Positions 23,233 to 29,480 of a stretch of 29,480 bases of DNA are shown here, in pieces; the stretch's first letter is position 1, and each line of letters opens with the position of its first letter. A model generated the notes under the pieces. That model did not search any database, was not told the DNA's origin, and was given only the letters and a program-made list of their open reading frames with translations. Both the position numbers and the translations under genes were made by a program. This DNA comes from Bacillota bacterium (lineage in GTDB: Bacteria > Bacillota > Clostridia > Christensenellales > CAG-138). The stretch is taken from assembly GCA_023435025.1 (NCBI GenBank), contig JAEYSE010000059.1, positions 1 to 29,480 of the forward strand. Reading direction: 5' to 3'.

Positions 23233-24118
23233 CGGCTGAACCCTTGACGCCAAGCGCCTCTTTCAAAATACCAAGCTGGACGTCTGGCCCTGTTTTGAAC
23301 AAGCCTTCCTCAGTTTCGAGCAGGATGTCGTATTCAGGGAGCGTTGCGTCCGCGAGTACCTTGAAGGGAGCACATTCCATGGAGGCGCGCAGCCAATCCG
23401 AACCGTTTTGGAAATACCGCTCGTATGCGGACGGGCTCACGCGAAGGAAGAACCTGCTCTCTTCATGATGGAGCTGAACCGTGCGCTTAATCAATTGCTC
23501 AAATATACTATCGTTATTTTCCATTTGAAGATTAATTATTTTTTTGGTAATCGCAAAACAAAGCCGCAGCACGTTATCTTCAAATGCTGCGCTCACTGCT
23601 TGCGAAAATTCATTTGACTGGGTAACGATACTTCGCATGAGCTCTTCAAATTCGCGCTTCTGTGTTTCGAATTGCTGGTTAAGAAGATCCAGCCCTTCGT
23701 CATAACCCTTTTGGCAGGCCTCAATGCGAATCTGCTCGGCGCTCAGGCTTGCTTCGTTTATGATACAGAAAGCTTCATATTTTGCGTCTTCAAGCAATTT
23801 GGTGGCCTCCGCCTCCGCATCCTTTCGGATGCGGTCGGCCTCGGTTTTTGCATGTTCAAGGGCGTCTTCCGGGGAAGAAACATCCGCTACGGAAGACGCG
23901 TCCGATACAGAAGGAGCATCCGGTTCGGAGGAAACCTTTTTTAAGTGAGGCTCTCTTTTTTCGGAATGGTTGGTACTTTCTGGAGATGCAGCCAAAGCGT
24001 CAGAATGCTGCGCAGCTATTTGCGGCGCAGCATCGACCATTTGCTCATGTGGGGGAAGAACAGTAAGGAAACGGTTGGCGTCAAGGAACTCCACCGATGA
24101 TTTGTCTATCTTAAACAA
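23216..24118 (-). CDS. fliH: Flagellar assembly protein FliH
   Basis: FliH is the regulator and peripheral stalk of the FliI ATPase. The 300-residue product has a variable Ser/Ala/Glu-rich N-terminal third. A long helix with small-residue repeats follows (ALEHAKTEADRIRKDAEAEATKLLEDA, about 88-114), then a C-terminal V-ATPase subunit E-like domain (LRLCFAITKKIINLQ, and FFLRVSPSAYERYF). The start codon is TTG at 24118, about nine bases after AGGAGG that lies inside the end of fliG; the two genes overlap by eight bases. Confidence 0.9.
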   Translation of the reverse strand: MFKIDKSSVEFLDANRFLTVLPPHEQMVDAAPQIAAQHSDALAASPESTNHSEKREPHLKKVSSEPDAPSVSDASSVADVSSPEDALEHAKTEADRIRKDAEAEATKLLEDAKYEAFCIINEASLSAEQIRIEACQKGYDEGLDLLNQQFETQKREFEELMRSIVTQSNEFSQAVSAAFEDNVLRLCFAITKKIINLQMENNDSIFEQLIKRTVQLHHEESRFFLRVSPSAYERYFQNGSDWLRASMECAPFKVLADATLPEYDILLETEEGLFKTGPDVQLGILKEALGVKGSADEAVL

Positions 24119-25118
24119 TCATCTCATCCTCCTTGCTGCGGGAAATGAATATCTCACCGGCGTCATCAAGCTTGCGTATGATATTGACAATCTTCTGCTG
24201 CGCCTCTTCCACGTCACGCACACGCACGGGCCCCATGTATTCGATATCTTCCTTGATCATATCCTGCAGGCGCTTAGAGGTATTGTCGAATATTGCCTTC
24301 GTGACTTCCTTGCCTGCGGTTTTGAGCGCGACGGCAAGATCGCGGTTGTCCACCTCGCGCAGGATACGCTGTATGGCCTGGTCGGTAAGCTTTGTGATAT
24401 CCTCGAACACAAACATACGGTTCTTGATTTCTTCCGCAAGCTCCGGGTCTGTTTGTTCGAGCGCGATCAGCAGACGCTTTTCCGTGCCGCGGTCCACGCT
24501 GTTGATGATATTCACCAGGCTGTCGATACCGCCTGCCACCGTTTGGTTGCCAAGCATCATCGAGGAAAGCCGGTGTTCGAGCACACGCTCGGTATCCTTC
24601 ACATATTCGTGGGAGGTCGCGCCCATATTTGCTATTCTCATGATGACGTTTGCCTGCTTCTCAGAAGGAAGAGAGGCAAGCACGGGCGCCGCCTGTTTGG
24701 GTTCCAGGTACGAGAGTATCAATGCGATCGTCTGCGGATGCTCGTCCTGCAGAAAGTTGTATATCTGCGAGCTGTCCGCGCGCCGCACAAAGTCAAAAGG
24801 GCGTACGCGCAATGCGGAAGATAGACGGGAAATCAGTTCGTTTGCCTTTGACTCGCCAAAGGCCTGGTCCAAAAGCTCCTTTGCATAGTCGATACCGCCC
24901 TCGGATATGAATTTTTGCGCCATACAAATTTCGTAGAATTCATTAACGACGGCGTCTTTTAACTCAGGGTCGATACGGCGTACGCTGGTAATGGCCAGCG
25001 TAAGCTGTTCCACTTCTTCCTCAGAAAAGAAGGGGTATAGTTTGGCTGCATGGTTCTTGCCCAAAGAAATCATTAAGATCGCAGCTTTTTCTTTGGACGT
25101 AAGACTTTGGGCTGCCAT
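24111..25118 (-). CDS. fliG: Flagellar motor switch protein FliG
   Basis: FliG is the torque-receiving component of the switch, held to the MS ring by FliF. The 335-residue protein shows the N-terminal FliF-binding domain (LTSKEKAAILMISLGKNHAAKLYPFF), the middle-domain motif DEHPQTIALILSYL, and the C-terminal domain with MFVFEDITKLTD followed by the charged torque helix (QRILREVDNRDLAVALK) that meets MotA. All domains are full length. The ribosome site GGAGGA lies six bases before ATG 25118. It follows fliF after a 68-base gap. Confidence 0.96.
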   Translation of the reverse strand: MAAQSLTSKEKAAILMISLGKNHAAKLYPFFSEEEVEQLTLAITSVRRIDPELKDAVVNEFYEICMAQKFISEGGIDYAKELLDQAFGESKANELISRLSSALRVRPFDFVRRADSSQIYNFLQDEHPQTIALILSYLEPKQAAPVLASLPSEKQANVIMRIANMGATSHEYVKDTERVLEHRLSSMMLGNQTVAGGIDSLVNIINSVDRGTEKRLLIALEQTDPELAEEIKNRMFVFEDITKLTDQAIQRILREVDNRDLAVALKTAGKEVTKAIFDNTSKRLQDMIKEDIEYMGPVRVRDVEEAQQKIVNIIRKLDDAGEIFISRSKEDEMIV

Positions 25119-25186
25119 AGGCGTCCTCCGTTTTTCAATGTCAATTAGAGTGGCAAGGATAGTGGCAAAAGCGCATCATGCGGATA

Positions 25187-26839
25187 TTACCTGATATCGT
25201 CACTGAGCCAATTGCGCAAAAGCTGTACCACCGCGTCCGGGCTTTTTTCAATATATTTTTCCAGGGATGATAGCGTGGTGTTTTCTTTTTCGGGTATCTC
25301 GGGCACTTCCACAGGTTCGGGTTCCTCAATGGTGGGCAGGATATCTTCGTCGCCCGCCTGGAGATCCATCATGACACCCTGGTCTTCGTTTACCGCATAC
25401 ATGACAGGCGCAGGTTTTTTACGCAAAGTTGCTACGGCCAGAAGCCCAATCAGGAATACAAGCACGACTGTGCCCGCGGTAATGAGTGCCCGCATGGTAG
25501 AAGCGCTCGCAGCCTGACTCATCATTTCCTTTTGGGAATTGAAGACTTCCTCGATGCTGGGTTCTTCAGACGTACCAAGCTGGAAGAAGGGGATCATTTC
25601 TACGGATACCTTAACTGGCTCTACGCCAATGGCATTGGCCACCAGGTTCTGAACGTTCTCTGAATAATCCTCTTCCATATCGGTGCCGTTGATGACCACG
25701 CCTACGGAAAGATCGAGCACCTGCCCCTGCGCGTTATCGATTTGCGTCCTTGTTTCGTTTAACTCCAGATTGGTTTCACGGCTGACCTTGCTGTAAATCG
25801 AATTCTCATCCGTTTCCAGTTCCGGATAAACAGTGGTGGTGGATGTTCCGCCGCTCGAGTCCATACCCGGTACGCCGCTGGCGGCAGCATCCCCCTTAAT
25901 GCTTTCAGCAAGTTCCTGCATGCTGACGGCGAGGCCTTCGGTTCCGTTCTCAAGCGGTGGCTCGAATTCCACACTTTCCGACTGCTGCTTATCAAAATTC
26001 AGTGTGACGCTGACTTCCGCAAACACCCGTCCTTCTCCAAAAACGGGGGTTAAAAGGTTGATGACCTGTTCCTGGATGCTGTCCTGAACGTTTTTTTGCA
26101 GCGCAAGCTGAGTGCCGATCGTTTCGTAAGTCTGCTGCGCAGTCTGCGCCGGTTCCTCTTCTTCGTTCAGGCTGTAAAGTTTCATATTGGAATCTACGAT
26201 TCTCACGTCATCCAAACTCAGGCCGGATACGCTTTTGGATACAAGCTCCGCGATTGTCCGCGCCTCGGAAGATTCCAATGTGGCGCCTTCCTTTATTTTT
26301 AATAACACGGAAGCGGAAGCCGGTTTTTCATCTTCAGATAACACGAAGGCGCTTTCCTGCGCGAGCGAAAGACTGACTACTGCGTCGTCTATCTTTTCCA
26401 TCTTCTTGATAACCTGTCCCAGATTTTCCTGCAGTTGGAACTGGTAATAGACGCGCTTTTCCATATCGGTTGTGCCAAGACCCGATGCGTTTGAGAAAAT
26501 ATCAAAATTCAGGCCGCTTTTGGGATATCCGTCCGCAGCAAGCTGCATGCGTACGCTGTCCGCCTGGCTGCTTTCTACCAATATAGTATCAGCACCCTGC
26601 GGCTTGGCATCCACATCCATCTCATCAAGCAGGGAGAGCACTTCTCCAGCATCCTGAGCTTCCATGCCGCTGTAAAGTACCGTATATGACTTTTGGTTAA
26701 GCAGCACACTTGCAGCAACAACGATTGCCAGTGCCAGAAAGGTAAAAACGAAGAACCTCGTTTTTTGACCTTTTTCAAGATTTTTAAAATACTCGGCTAT
26801 TTTGCCGACTGTGTTTTTGAAAAAATCAGCCAATTGCAT
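25187..26839 (-). CDS. fliF: Flagellar MS-ring protein FliF
   Basis: FliF forms the membrane ring on which the rod and switch are built. The 550-residue protein has an N-terminal membrane helix (about 29-48), two ring-building domains (YTVLYSGMEAQDAGEVLSLLDEM, then RVYYQFQLQENLGQVIKKMEKIDDAVVSLSL), a long periplasmic-side middle region, and a second membrane helix (about 450-472). The C-terminal tail EKYIEKSPDAVVQLLRNWLSDD is the FliG-binding segment. It is the first gene of this operon; the flgB, flgC and fliE genes that usually precede it are not in the window. The ribosome site before ATG 26839 is weak. Confidence 0.96.
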   Translation of the reverse strand: MQLADFFKNTVGKIAEYFKNLEKGQKTRFFVFTFLALAIVVAASVLLNQKSYTVLYSGMEAQDAGEVLSLLDEMDVDAKPQGADTILVESSQADSVRMQLAADGYPKSGLNFDIFSNASGLGTTDMEKRVYYQFQLQENLGQVIKKMEKIDDAVVSLSLAQESAFVLSEDEKPASASVLLKIKEGATLESSEARTIAELVSKSVSGLSLDDVRIVDSNMKLYSLNEEEEPAQTAQQTYETIGTQLALQKNVQDSIQEQVINLLTPVFGEGRVFAEVSVTLNFDKQQSESVEFEPPLENGTEGLAVSMQELAESIKGDAAASGVPGMDSSGGTSTTTVYPELETDENSIYSKVSRETNLELNETRTQIDNAQGQVLDLSVGVVINGTDMEEDYSENVQNLVANAIGVEPVKVSVEMIPFFQLGTSEEPSIEEVFNSQKEMMSQAASASTMRALITAGTVVLVFLIGLLAVATLRKKPAPVMYAVNEDQGVMMDLQAGDEDILPTIEEPEPVEVPEIPEKENTTLSSLEKYIEKSPDAVVQLLRNWLSDDIR

Positions 26840-26953
26840 TCACCCATATCCATCGTATTTTTTTGCTGCTTTCCTTGCGCACGGTAAAAAAAGCCCCCCA
26901 AAAACACAAGATAATGTATATAATCCCACATTAAAACACAATTCTCCATATGT

Positions 26954-26982
26954 ATTGTATACGTCATAAGTTACAGATTCAA
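26954..26982 (-). promoter_or_regulatory. Predicted sigma-A promoter of the flagellar operon
   Basis: On the minus strand, TTGAAT (26977-26982), a 17-base spacer and TACAAT (26954-26959) form a good sigma-A promoter. The start point would be near 26947, giving a leader of about 108 bases before fliF. Apart from this and the divergent flagellin signals, the 26840-27195 gap shows no gene. Confidence 0.55.
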
Positions 26983-27054
26983 TAGTTTTTTGGCGAATAC
27001 TGCCTTAGTCTGTTATTTGACGGCAAAAATGCAAGAAATTTTTATAAAAGGTAC

Positions 27055-27081
27055 TAAAGTACTATAGAAAAGAGCCGATTT
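27055..27081 (+). promoter_or_regulatory. Sigma-D (sigma-28) type flagellin promoter
   Basis: TAAA (27055-27058), a 15-base spacer and GCCGATTT (27074-27081) match the flagellar sigma-D consensus (TAAA, 14-16 bases, GCCGATAT) at all but one position. The transcript would start near 27088 and have a leader of about 108 bases before the first flagellin gene. This is the late-class promoter expected for flagellin. Confidence 0.8.
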
Positions 27082-27158
27082 AAATACCATACGTTCAAAA
27101 AAGTCAGTTCTCAAACCAGGCGCCGGTGGGGGAAAAGGCCGGAAGGACGTAAAAACAA

Positions 27159-27187
27159 GGCATGGATGCCGATAAAAATCAAGGAGG
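27159..27187 (+). promoter_or_regulatory. Candidate CsrA-binding leader of flagellin gene 1
   Basis: A hairpin GGCA-TGGA-TGCC (27159-27170) presents GGA in its loop, and the ribosome site AAGGAGG (27181-27187) supplies a second GGA. A loop GGA plus a second GGA over the ribosome site is the usual two-site arrangement of CsrA-repressed flagellin leaders in Firmicutes. The same hairpin recurs before the second flagellin gene. Confidence 0.5.
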
Positions 27188-27195
27188 AATTACAC

Positions 27196-28026
27196 ATGCG
27201 TATTAACAACAACCTGATGTCCATGAATACCTACCGTCAGTATTCGATTAACACCACCAATGCTGCCACTTCCACCGAAAAGCTGTCTTCCGGTTTCCGA
27301 ATCAACCGCGCGGGCGACGACGCCGCCGGCCTTGCGATCTCCGAAAAAATGCGCGCACAGATCCGCGGCCTGAACATGGCTTCTAAGAACAGCCAGGACG
27401 CGATCTCTCTGGTGCAGACCGCTGAAGGCGCGCTGAACGAAACCCACTCCATCCTCCAGCGTATGCGCGAACTCGCCGTACAGGCGTCTTCCGATACCAA
27501 CCAAGATACTGCAGCCGGCGTTGACCGCGAGGCTTTGGATGCAGAGTTCCAGCAGCTCAAGCTCGAAATCGATGATATCGCGACCAAGACTGCGTTTAAC
27601 GGCAAAACGCTGCTGAATGGCACCTACGCTACCACCGGCTTGGTAATCCAGACTGGCGCAGATGCTGGCCAGACGCTGTCTATCACGATTGCCGACATGC
27701 GGGCGGCTGCCCTGGTTCTTACTGCGGCCGACTTATCCGTCCAGACCGGTGCTTCCACGGCGATCACCACCGTCAACACGGCTATTAACACGGTTTCGAC
27801 AGCGCGTTCCGGCTTGGGTGCAATCCAGAACCGTCTCCAGCACAAGATCAACAACTTGGATACTTCTTCGGAAAACCTCTCCGCCGCCGAAAGCCGCATC
27901 CGCGACCTCGACATGGCGAAGGAAATGACCAATTACACCAAGAACAACATCCTCGTGCAGGCTGCCACCGCCATGTTGGCGCAGGCCAACTCCGCGCCCC
28001 AGGGCGTGCTCCAGCTGCTCCAGTAA
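27196..28026 (+). CDS. Flagellin 1
   Basis: Flagellin is the exported filament subunit. The start is ATG 27196 (AAGGAGG eight bases upstream; an in-frame ATG at 27166 lies inside the leader hairpin and is not used), giving 276 residues. The conserved N-terminal D0/D1 coil (MRINNNLMSMNTYRQYS, TEKLSSGFRINRAGDDAAGLAISEKMRAQIRGL) and C-terminal coil (SSLGAIQNRLQHKINNL-like, then NLSAAESRIRDLDMAKEMTNYTKNNILVQAATAMLAQAN) are complete. The middle is short (about 130-200), so the outer D2/D3 domains are essentially absent. It is the first of two tandem copies and lies divergent from the basal-body operon. Confidence 0.96.
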   Translation: MRINNNLMSMNTYRQYSINTTNAATSTEKLSSGFRINRAGDDAAGLAISEKMRAQIRGLNMASKNSQDAISLVQTAEGALNETHSILQRMRELAVQASSDTNQDTAAGVDREALDAEFQQLKLEIDDIATKTAFNGKTLLNGTYATTGLVIQTGADAGQTLSITIADMRAAALVLTAADLSVQTGASTAITTVNTAINTVSTARSGLGAIQNRLQHKINNLDTSSENLSAAESRIRDLDMAKEMTNYTKNNILVQAATAMLAQANSAPQGVLQLLQ

Positions 28027-28074
28027 TGGAAACGTTGTAGCTTAAGACACCTTTTTAAGAGAAAAAACTAAATA

Positions 28075-28103
28075 GGCAGGGATGCCGTAATTAATCAAGG
28101 AGG
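28075..28103 (+). promoter_or_regulatory. Candidate CsrA-binding leader of flagellin gene 2
   Basis: GGCA-GGGA-TGCC (28075-28086) repeats the leader hairpin of flagellin 1 with a changed first loop base but the same GGA and the same stem, 26 bases before the start codon. It is followed by the ribosome site AAGGAGG (28098-28104). No convincing separate sigma-D promoter lies in the 86-base gap, so this gene is probably at least partly cotranscribed with the first. Confidence 0.5.
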
Positions 28104-28112
28104 AAAATTCAA

Positions 28113-28946
28113 ATGCGTATTAACAACAACCTGATGTCCATGAACACCTATCGCCAGTACTCCATCAACACGACGAATTCTGCCACTTCCACCGAGAAGC
28201 TGTCTTCCGGTTACCGCATCAACCGTGCGGGTGACGATGCCGCCGGCCTTGCGATCTCCGAGAAAATGCGCGCGCAGATCCGCGGCCTGAACATGGCAAG
28301 TAAGAATAGCCAGGACGCGATTTCTTTGGTTCAGACGGCTGAAGGCGCACTGAATGAAACCCACTCCATCCTCCAGCGTATGCGCGAGCTGGCCGTTCAG
28401 TCCTCCTCCGATACCAACGACAGCGCAACGGTTGACCGTACCGCGCTGGATGCTGAGTTTCAGGCTTTGATTTCTGAAATCGACGATATCGCCTCTAAGA
28501 CCGCGTTCAACGGAAAGAAGCTGTTGGATGGAACTTATGATACTGCCGGGAGTGGCTTGGTCATTCAGACTGGTGCTGATGCAGGCCAAACGCTGGAAAT
28601 TACCATCGCTGATATGTCTTCCAGCACGGGCTTGAGCGTGGACACTCTGGATCTGACTTCACAGACCACCGCATCGGCCGCGATCACTGCCGTGAATACC
28701 GCCATCAACACGGTTTCAACGGCGCGTTCCAGCTTGGGCGCGATCCAGAACCGTCTCCAGCACAAGATCAACAACCTGGATACCTCTTCGGAGAACCTCT
28801 CCGCCGCCGAAAGCCGCATCCGTGACCTCGACATGGCGAAGGAAATGACCAACTACACCAAGAACAACATCCTTGTGCAGGCTGCCACCGCCATGTTGGC
28901 ACAGGCCAACTCCGCGCCGCAGGGCGTGCTCCAGCTGCTCCAGTAA
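28113..28946 (+). CDS. Flagellin 2 (tandem paralogue)
   Basis: This second flagellin of 277 residues is nearly identical to the first over the N-terminal 95 and C-terminal 80 residues. It differs in the centre (NDSATVDRTALDAEFQALISEIDD, then the SSSTGLSVDTLDLTSQTTASAAI stretch). The start is ATG 28113 after AAGGAGG. Both terminal coils needed for export and polymerisation are intact, so it should be functional. Two similar flagellins in tandem could build a mixed filament or serve as alternative subunits. It ends in the terminator at 28984. Confidence 0.96.
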   Translation: MRINNNLMSMNTYRQYSINTTNSATSTEKLSSGYRINRAGDDAAGLAISEKMRAQIRGLNMASKNSQDAISLVQTAEGALNETHSILQRMRELAVQSSSDTNDSATVDRTALDAEFQALISEIDDIASKTAFNGKKLLDGTYDTAGSGLVIQTGADAGQTLEITIADMSSSTGLSVDTLDLTSQTTASAAITAVNTAINTVSTARSSLGAIQNRLQHKINNLDTSSENLSAAESRIRDLDMAKEMTNYTKNNILVQAATAMLAQANSAPQGVLQLLQ

Positions 28947-28983
28947 GCCTCGTAAGAGGAATCGTTCCCCCTTTATCCCCCAC

Positions 28984-29014
28984 GGAAAAGCGGCGCAAGC
29001 CGCTTTTCCTATTT
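28984..29014 (+). terminator. Terminator of the flagellin genes
   Basis: An 11-base perfect stem (GGAAAAGCGGC at 28984-28994 with its complement at 28999-29009) closes a GCAA tetraloop. T-rich sequence forms and follows the 3' arm. It lies 38 bases after the stop of flagellin 2. Confidence 0.85.
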
Positions 29015-29255
29015 ATGTACTTGCAATTGTTGTTTGAATATATAACCTTTTCTATTTAATAAAACAGATTCTTGAAGCTTTCTTCAATTATATGTATCAG
29101 CAGGCCTTTGGGAGTAATCCTGCCGCGAAGGCTTGTTGATGTGTTGCTTCAAAAACTACGGAAAGTCTTGATTTTTTTATTGCAATGATGTTCAAAAATG
29201 AGGCGAAGCGAATAGATATGAAGGGGTCATAAAAATTATGCAAAAAACTTAAAAA
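29015..29255. other. AT-rich intergenic region with no gene seen
   Basis: This stretch between the flagellin terminator and the rRNA-type promoter has short open frames only, none with a ribosome site or recognisable protein. The last part (29230-29255) is A-rich and could act as an UP element for the promoter that follows. Confidence 0.5.
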
Positions 29256-29261
29256 GGGGTG

Positions 29262-29290
29262 TTGACAGTGTGAGATAGGTTTGCTACAAT
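29262..29290 (+). promoter_or_regulatory. Strong rRNA-operon-type promoter
   Basis: A perfect -35 box TTGACA (29262-29267), a 17-base spacer and -10 box TACAAT (29285-29290) form a near-consensus promoter, with A-rich sequence upstream. No coding region follows within the window; the transcript runs into an rRNA-type leader. Confidence 0.8.
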
Positions 29291-29296
29291 AAACAA

Positions 29297-29480
29297 GCTG
29301 TCCCGCCCGAGAGGGTAACGACAAGCGAAAAGCACCTTGAAAACTATATAGTTCGAGATAGAAGACGAACGCAATTAATTTGAGGAACCAGCAAAAGTAC
29401 GGACAACGAAACGCGCAAGCGTGGAAGTTGAAAAGTAAAAGATAGAGACAGTTTTTTAAACTGTTGAGTATTTTAACTCA
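29297..29480 (+). ncRNA. Probable 5' leader of a 16S rRNA operon, cut by window edge
   Basis: The leader contains AGCACCTTGAAAACT (29331-29345), resembling the boxA-type antitermination element (CTTTGAAAACT) of Firmicutes rRNA leaders. Purine-rich unstructured sequence follows, then two small inverted repeats: CAGTTT/AAACTG (29449-29463) and TGAGT/ACTCA (29465-29480). The mature 16S start (AGAGTTTGATCCTGG) is not reached, so the identification depends on promoter strength, the boxA-like element and lack of coding sequence. Confidence 0.65.

Noticed and set aside
23970..24824. 284-codon open frame on the plus strand
   Set aside because: It is antisense to fliG and fliH with no homologous motif or ribosome site.
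27150..27175. Second sigma-D-like match (TAAA, 14 bases, GCCGATAA) close to flagellin 1
   Set aside because: Transcription would start at the ribosome site itself and leave almost no leader. The GCC belongs to the hairpin conserved before both flagellins, and the upstream match at 27055-27081 is better placed.
1..29480. Search for CRISPR arrays, insertion sequences, prophage genes, toxin-antitoxin pairs and tRNAs
   Set aside because: No regularly spaced repeats, transposase or integrase motifs, phage proteins or tRNA-like sequence were recognised by eye on either strand.

Overview
The window comes from a motile, Gram-positive-type member of the Firmicutes, most likely a clostridium. The flagellar cluster carries FliY, a FliM with a CheY-binding N-terminus, a MotE/YlxF-type protein and SwrD. 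There is a BmpA-type lipoprotein transporter, many strong AGGAGG ribosome sites, and sigma-A-like and sigma-D-like promoters. Family-level placement is not possible from this sequence alone.

Positions 1-7025 are an accessory region. It holds the start of a TetR-type regulator (minus strand, cut by the window edge) and, divergent from it, a small operon: a PadR-DUF4180 regulator behind a canonical ATGT-N8-ACAT operator, an alpha/beta hydrolase and a DUF1905 protein. These are followed by a nitroreductase (minus), a CPBP-type membrane protease, a CyuA/UPF0597 iron-sulfur desulfidase-like enzyme and two GNAT acetyltransferases. The first GNAT gene has a one-base frameshift.

Positions 7200-13298 form a nucleoside uptake and salvage unit: a BmpA-type binding lipoprotein, a strong terminator, then the ATPase, two permeases, thymidine kinase and a nucleoside 2-deoxyribosyltransferase-like protein. 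The genes after the terminator are tightly spaced or overlapping. The layout fits high production of the binding protein, lower production of the transporter core, and capture of imported deoxynucleosides by the last two enzymes.

Positions 13371-26839 (minus strand) are one flagellar operon: fliF-fliG-fliH-fliI-fliJ-motE/ylxF-fliK-flgD-flgE-swrD-motA-motB-fliM-fliY. It makes the MS ring, switch, export ATPase, hook scaffold and stator. It meets the nucleoside operon at a shared, nearly perfect bidirectional terminator. flgB, flgC, fliE and fliL, often found in such clusters, are not here.

Divergent from fliF lie two tandem flagellin genes (27196-28946). They are preceded by a sigma-D-like promoter, and each leader carries a short hairpin that presents GGA just before the ribosome site, as expected for CsrA control. 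The last 220 bases contain a near-consensus promoter and an rRNA-operon-type leader, so a 16S rRNA gene probably begins just beyond the window. I found no CRISPR array, insertion sequence, prophage or tRNA. No wholly new system is evident; the most interesting signals are regulatory (flagellin leaders, internal start in the PadR-DUF4180 gene) and a repeated peptide motif in FliK.
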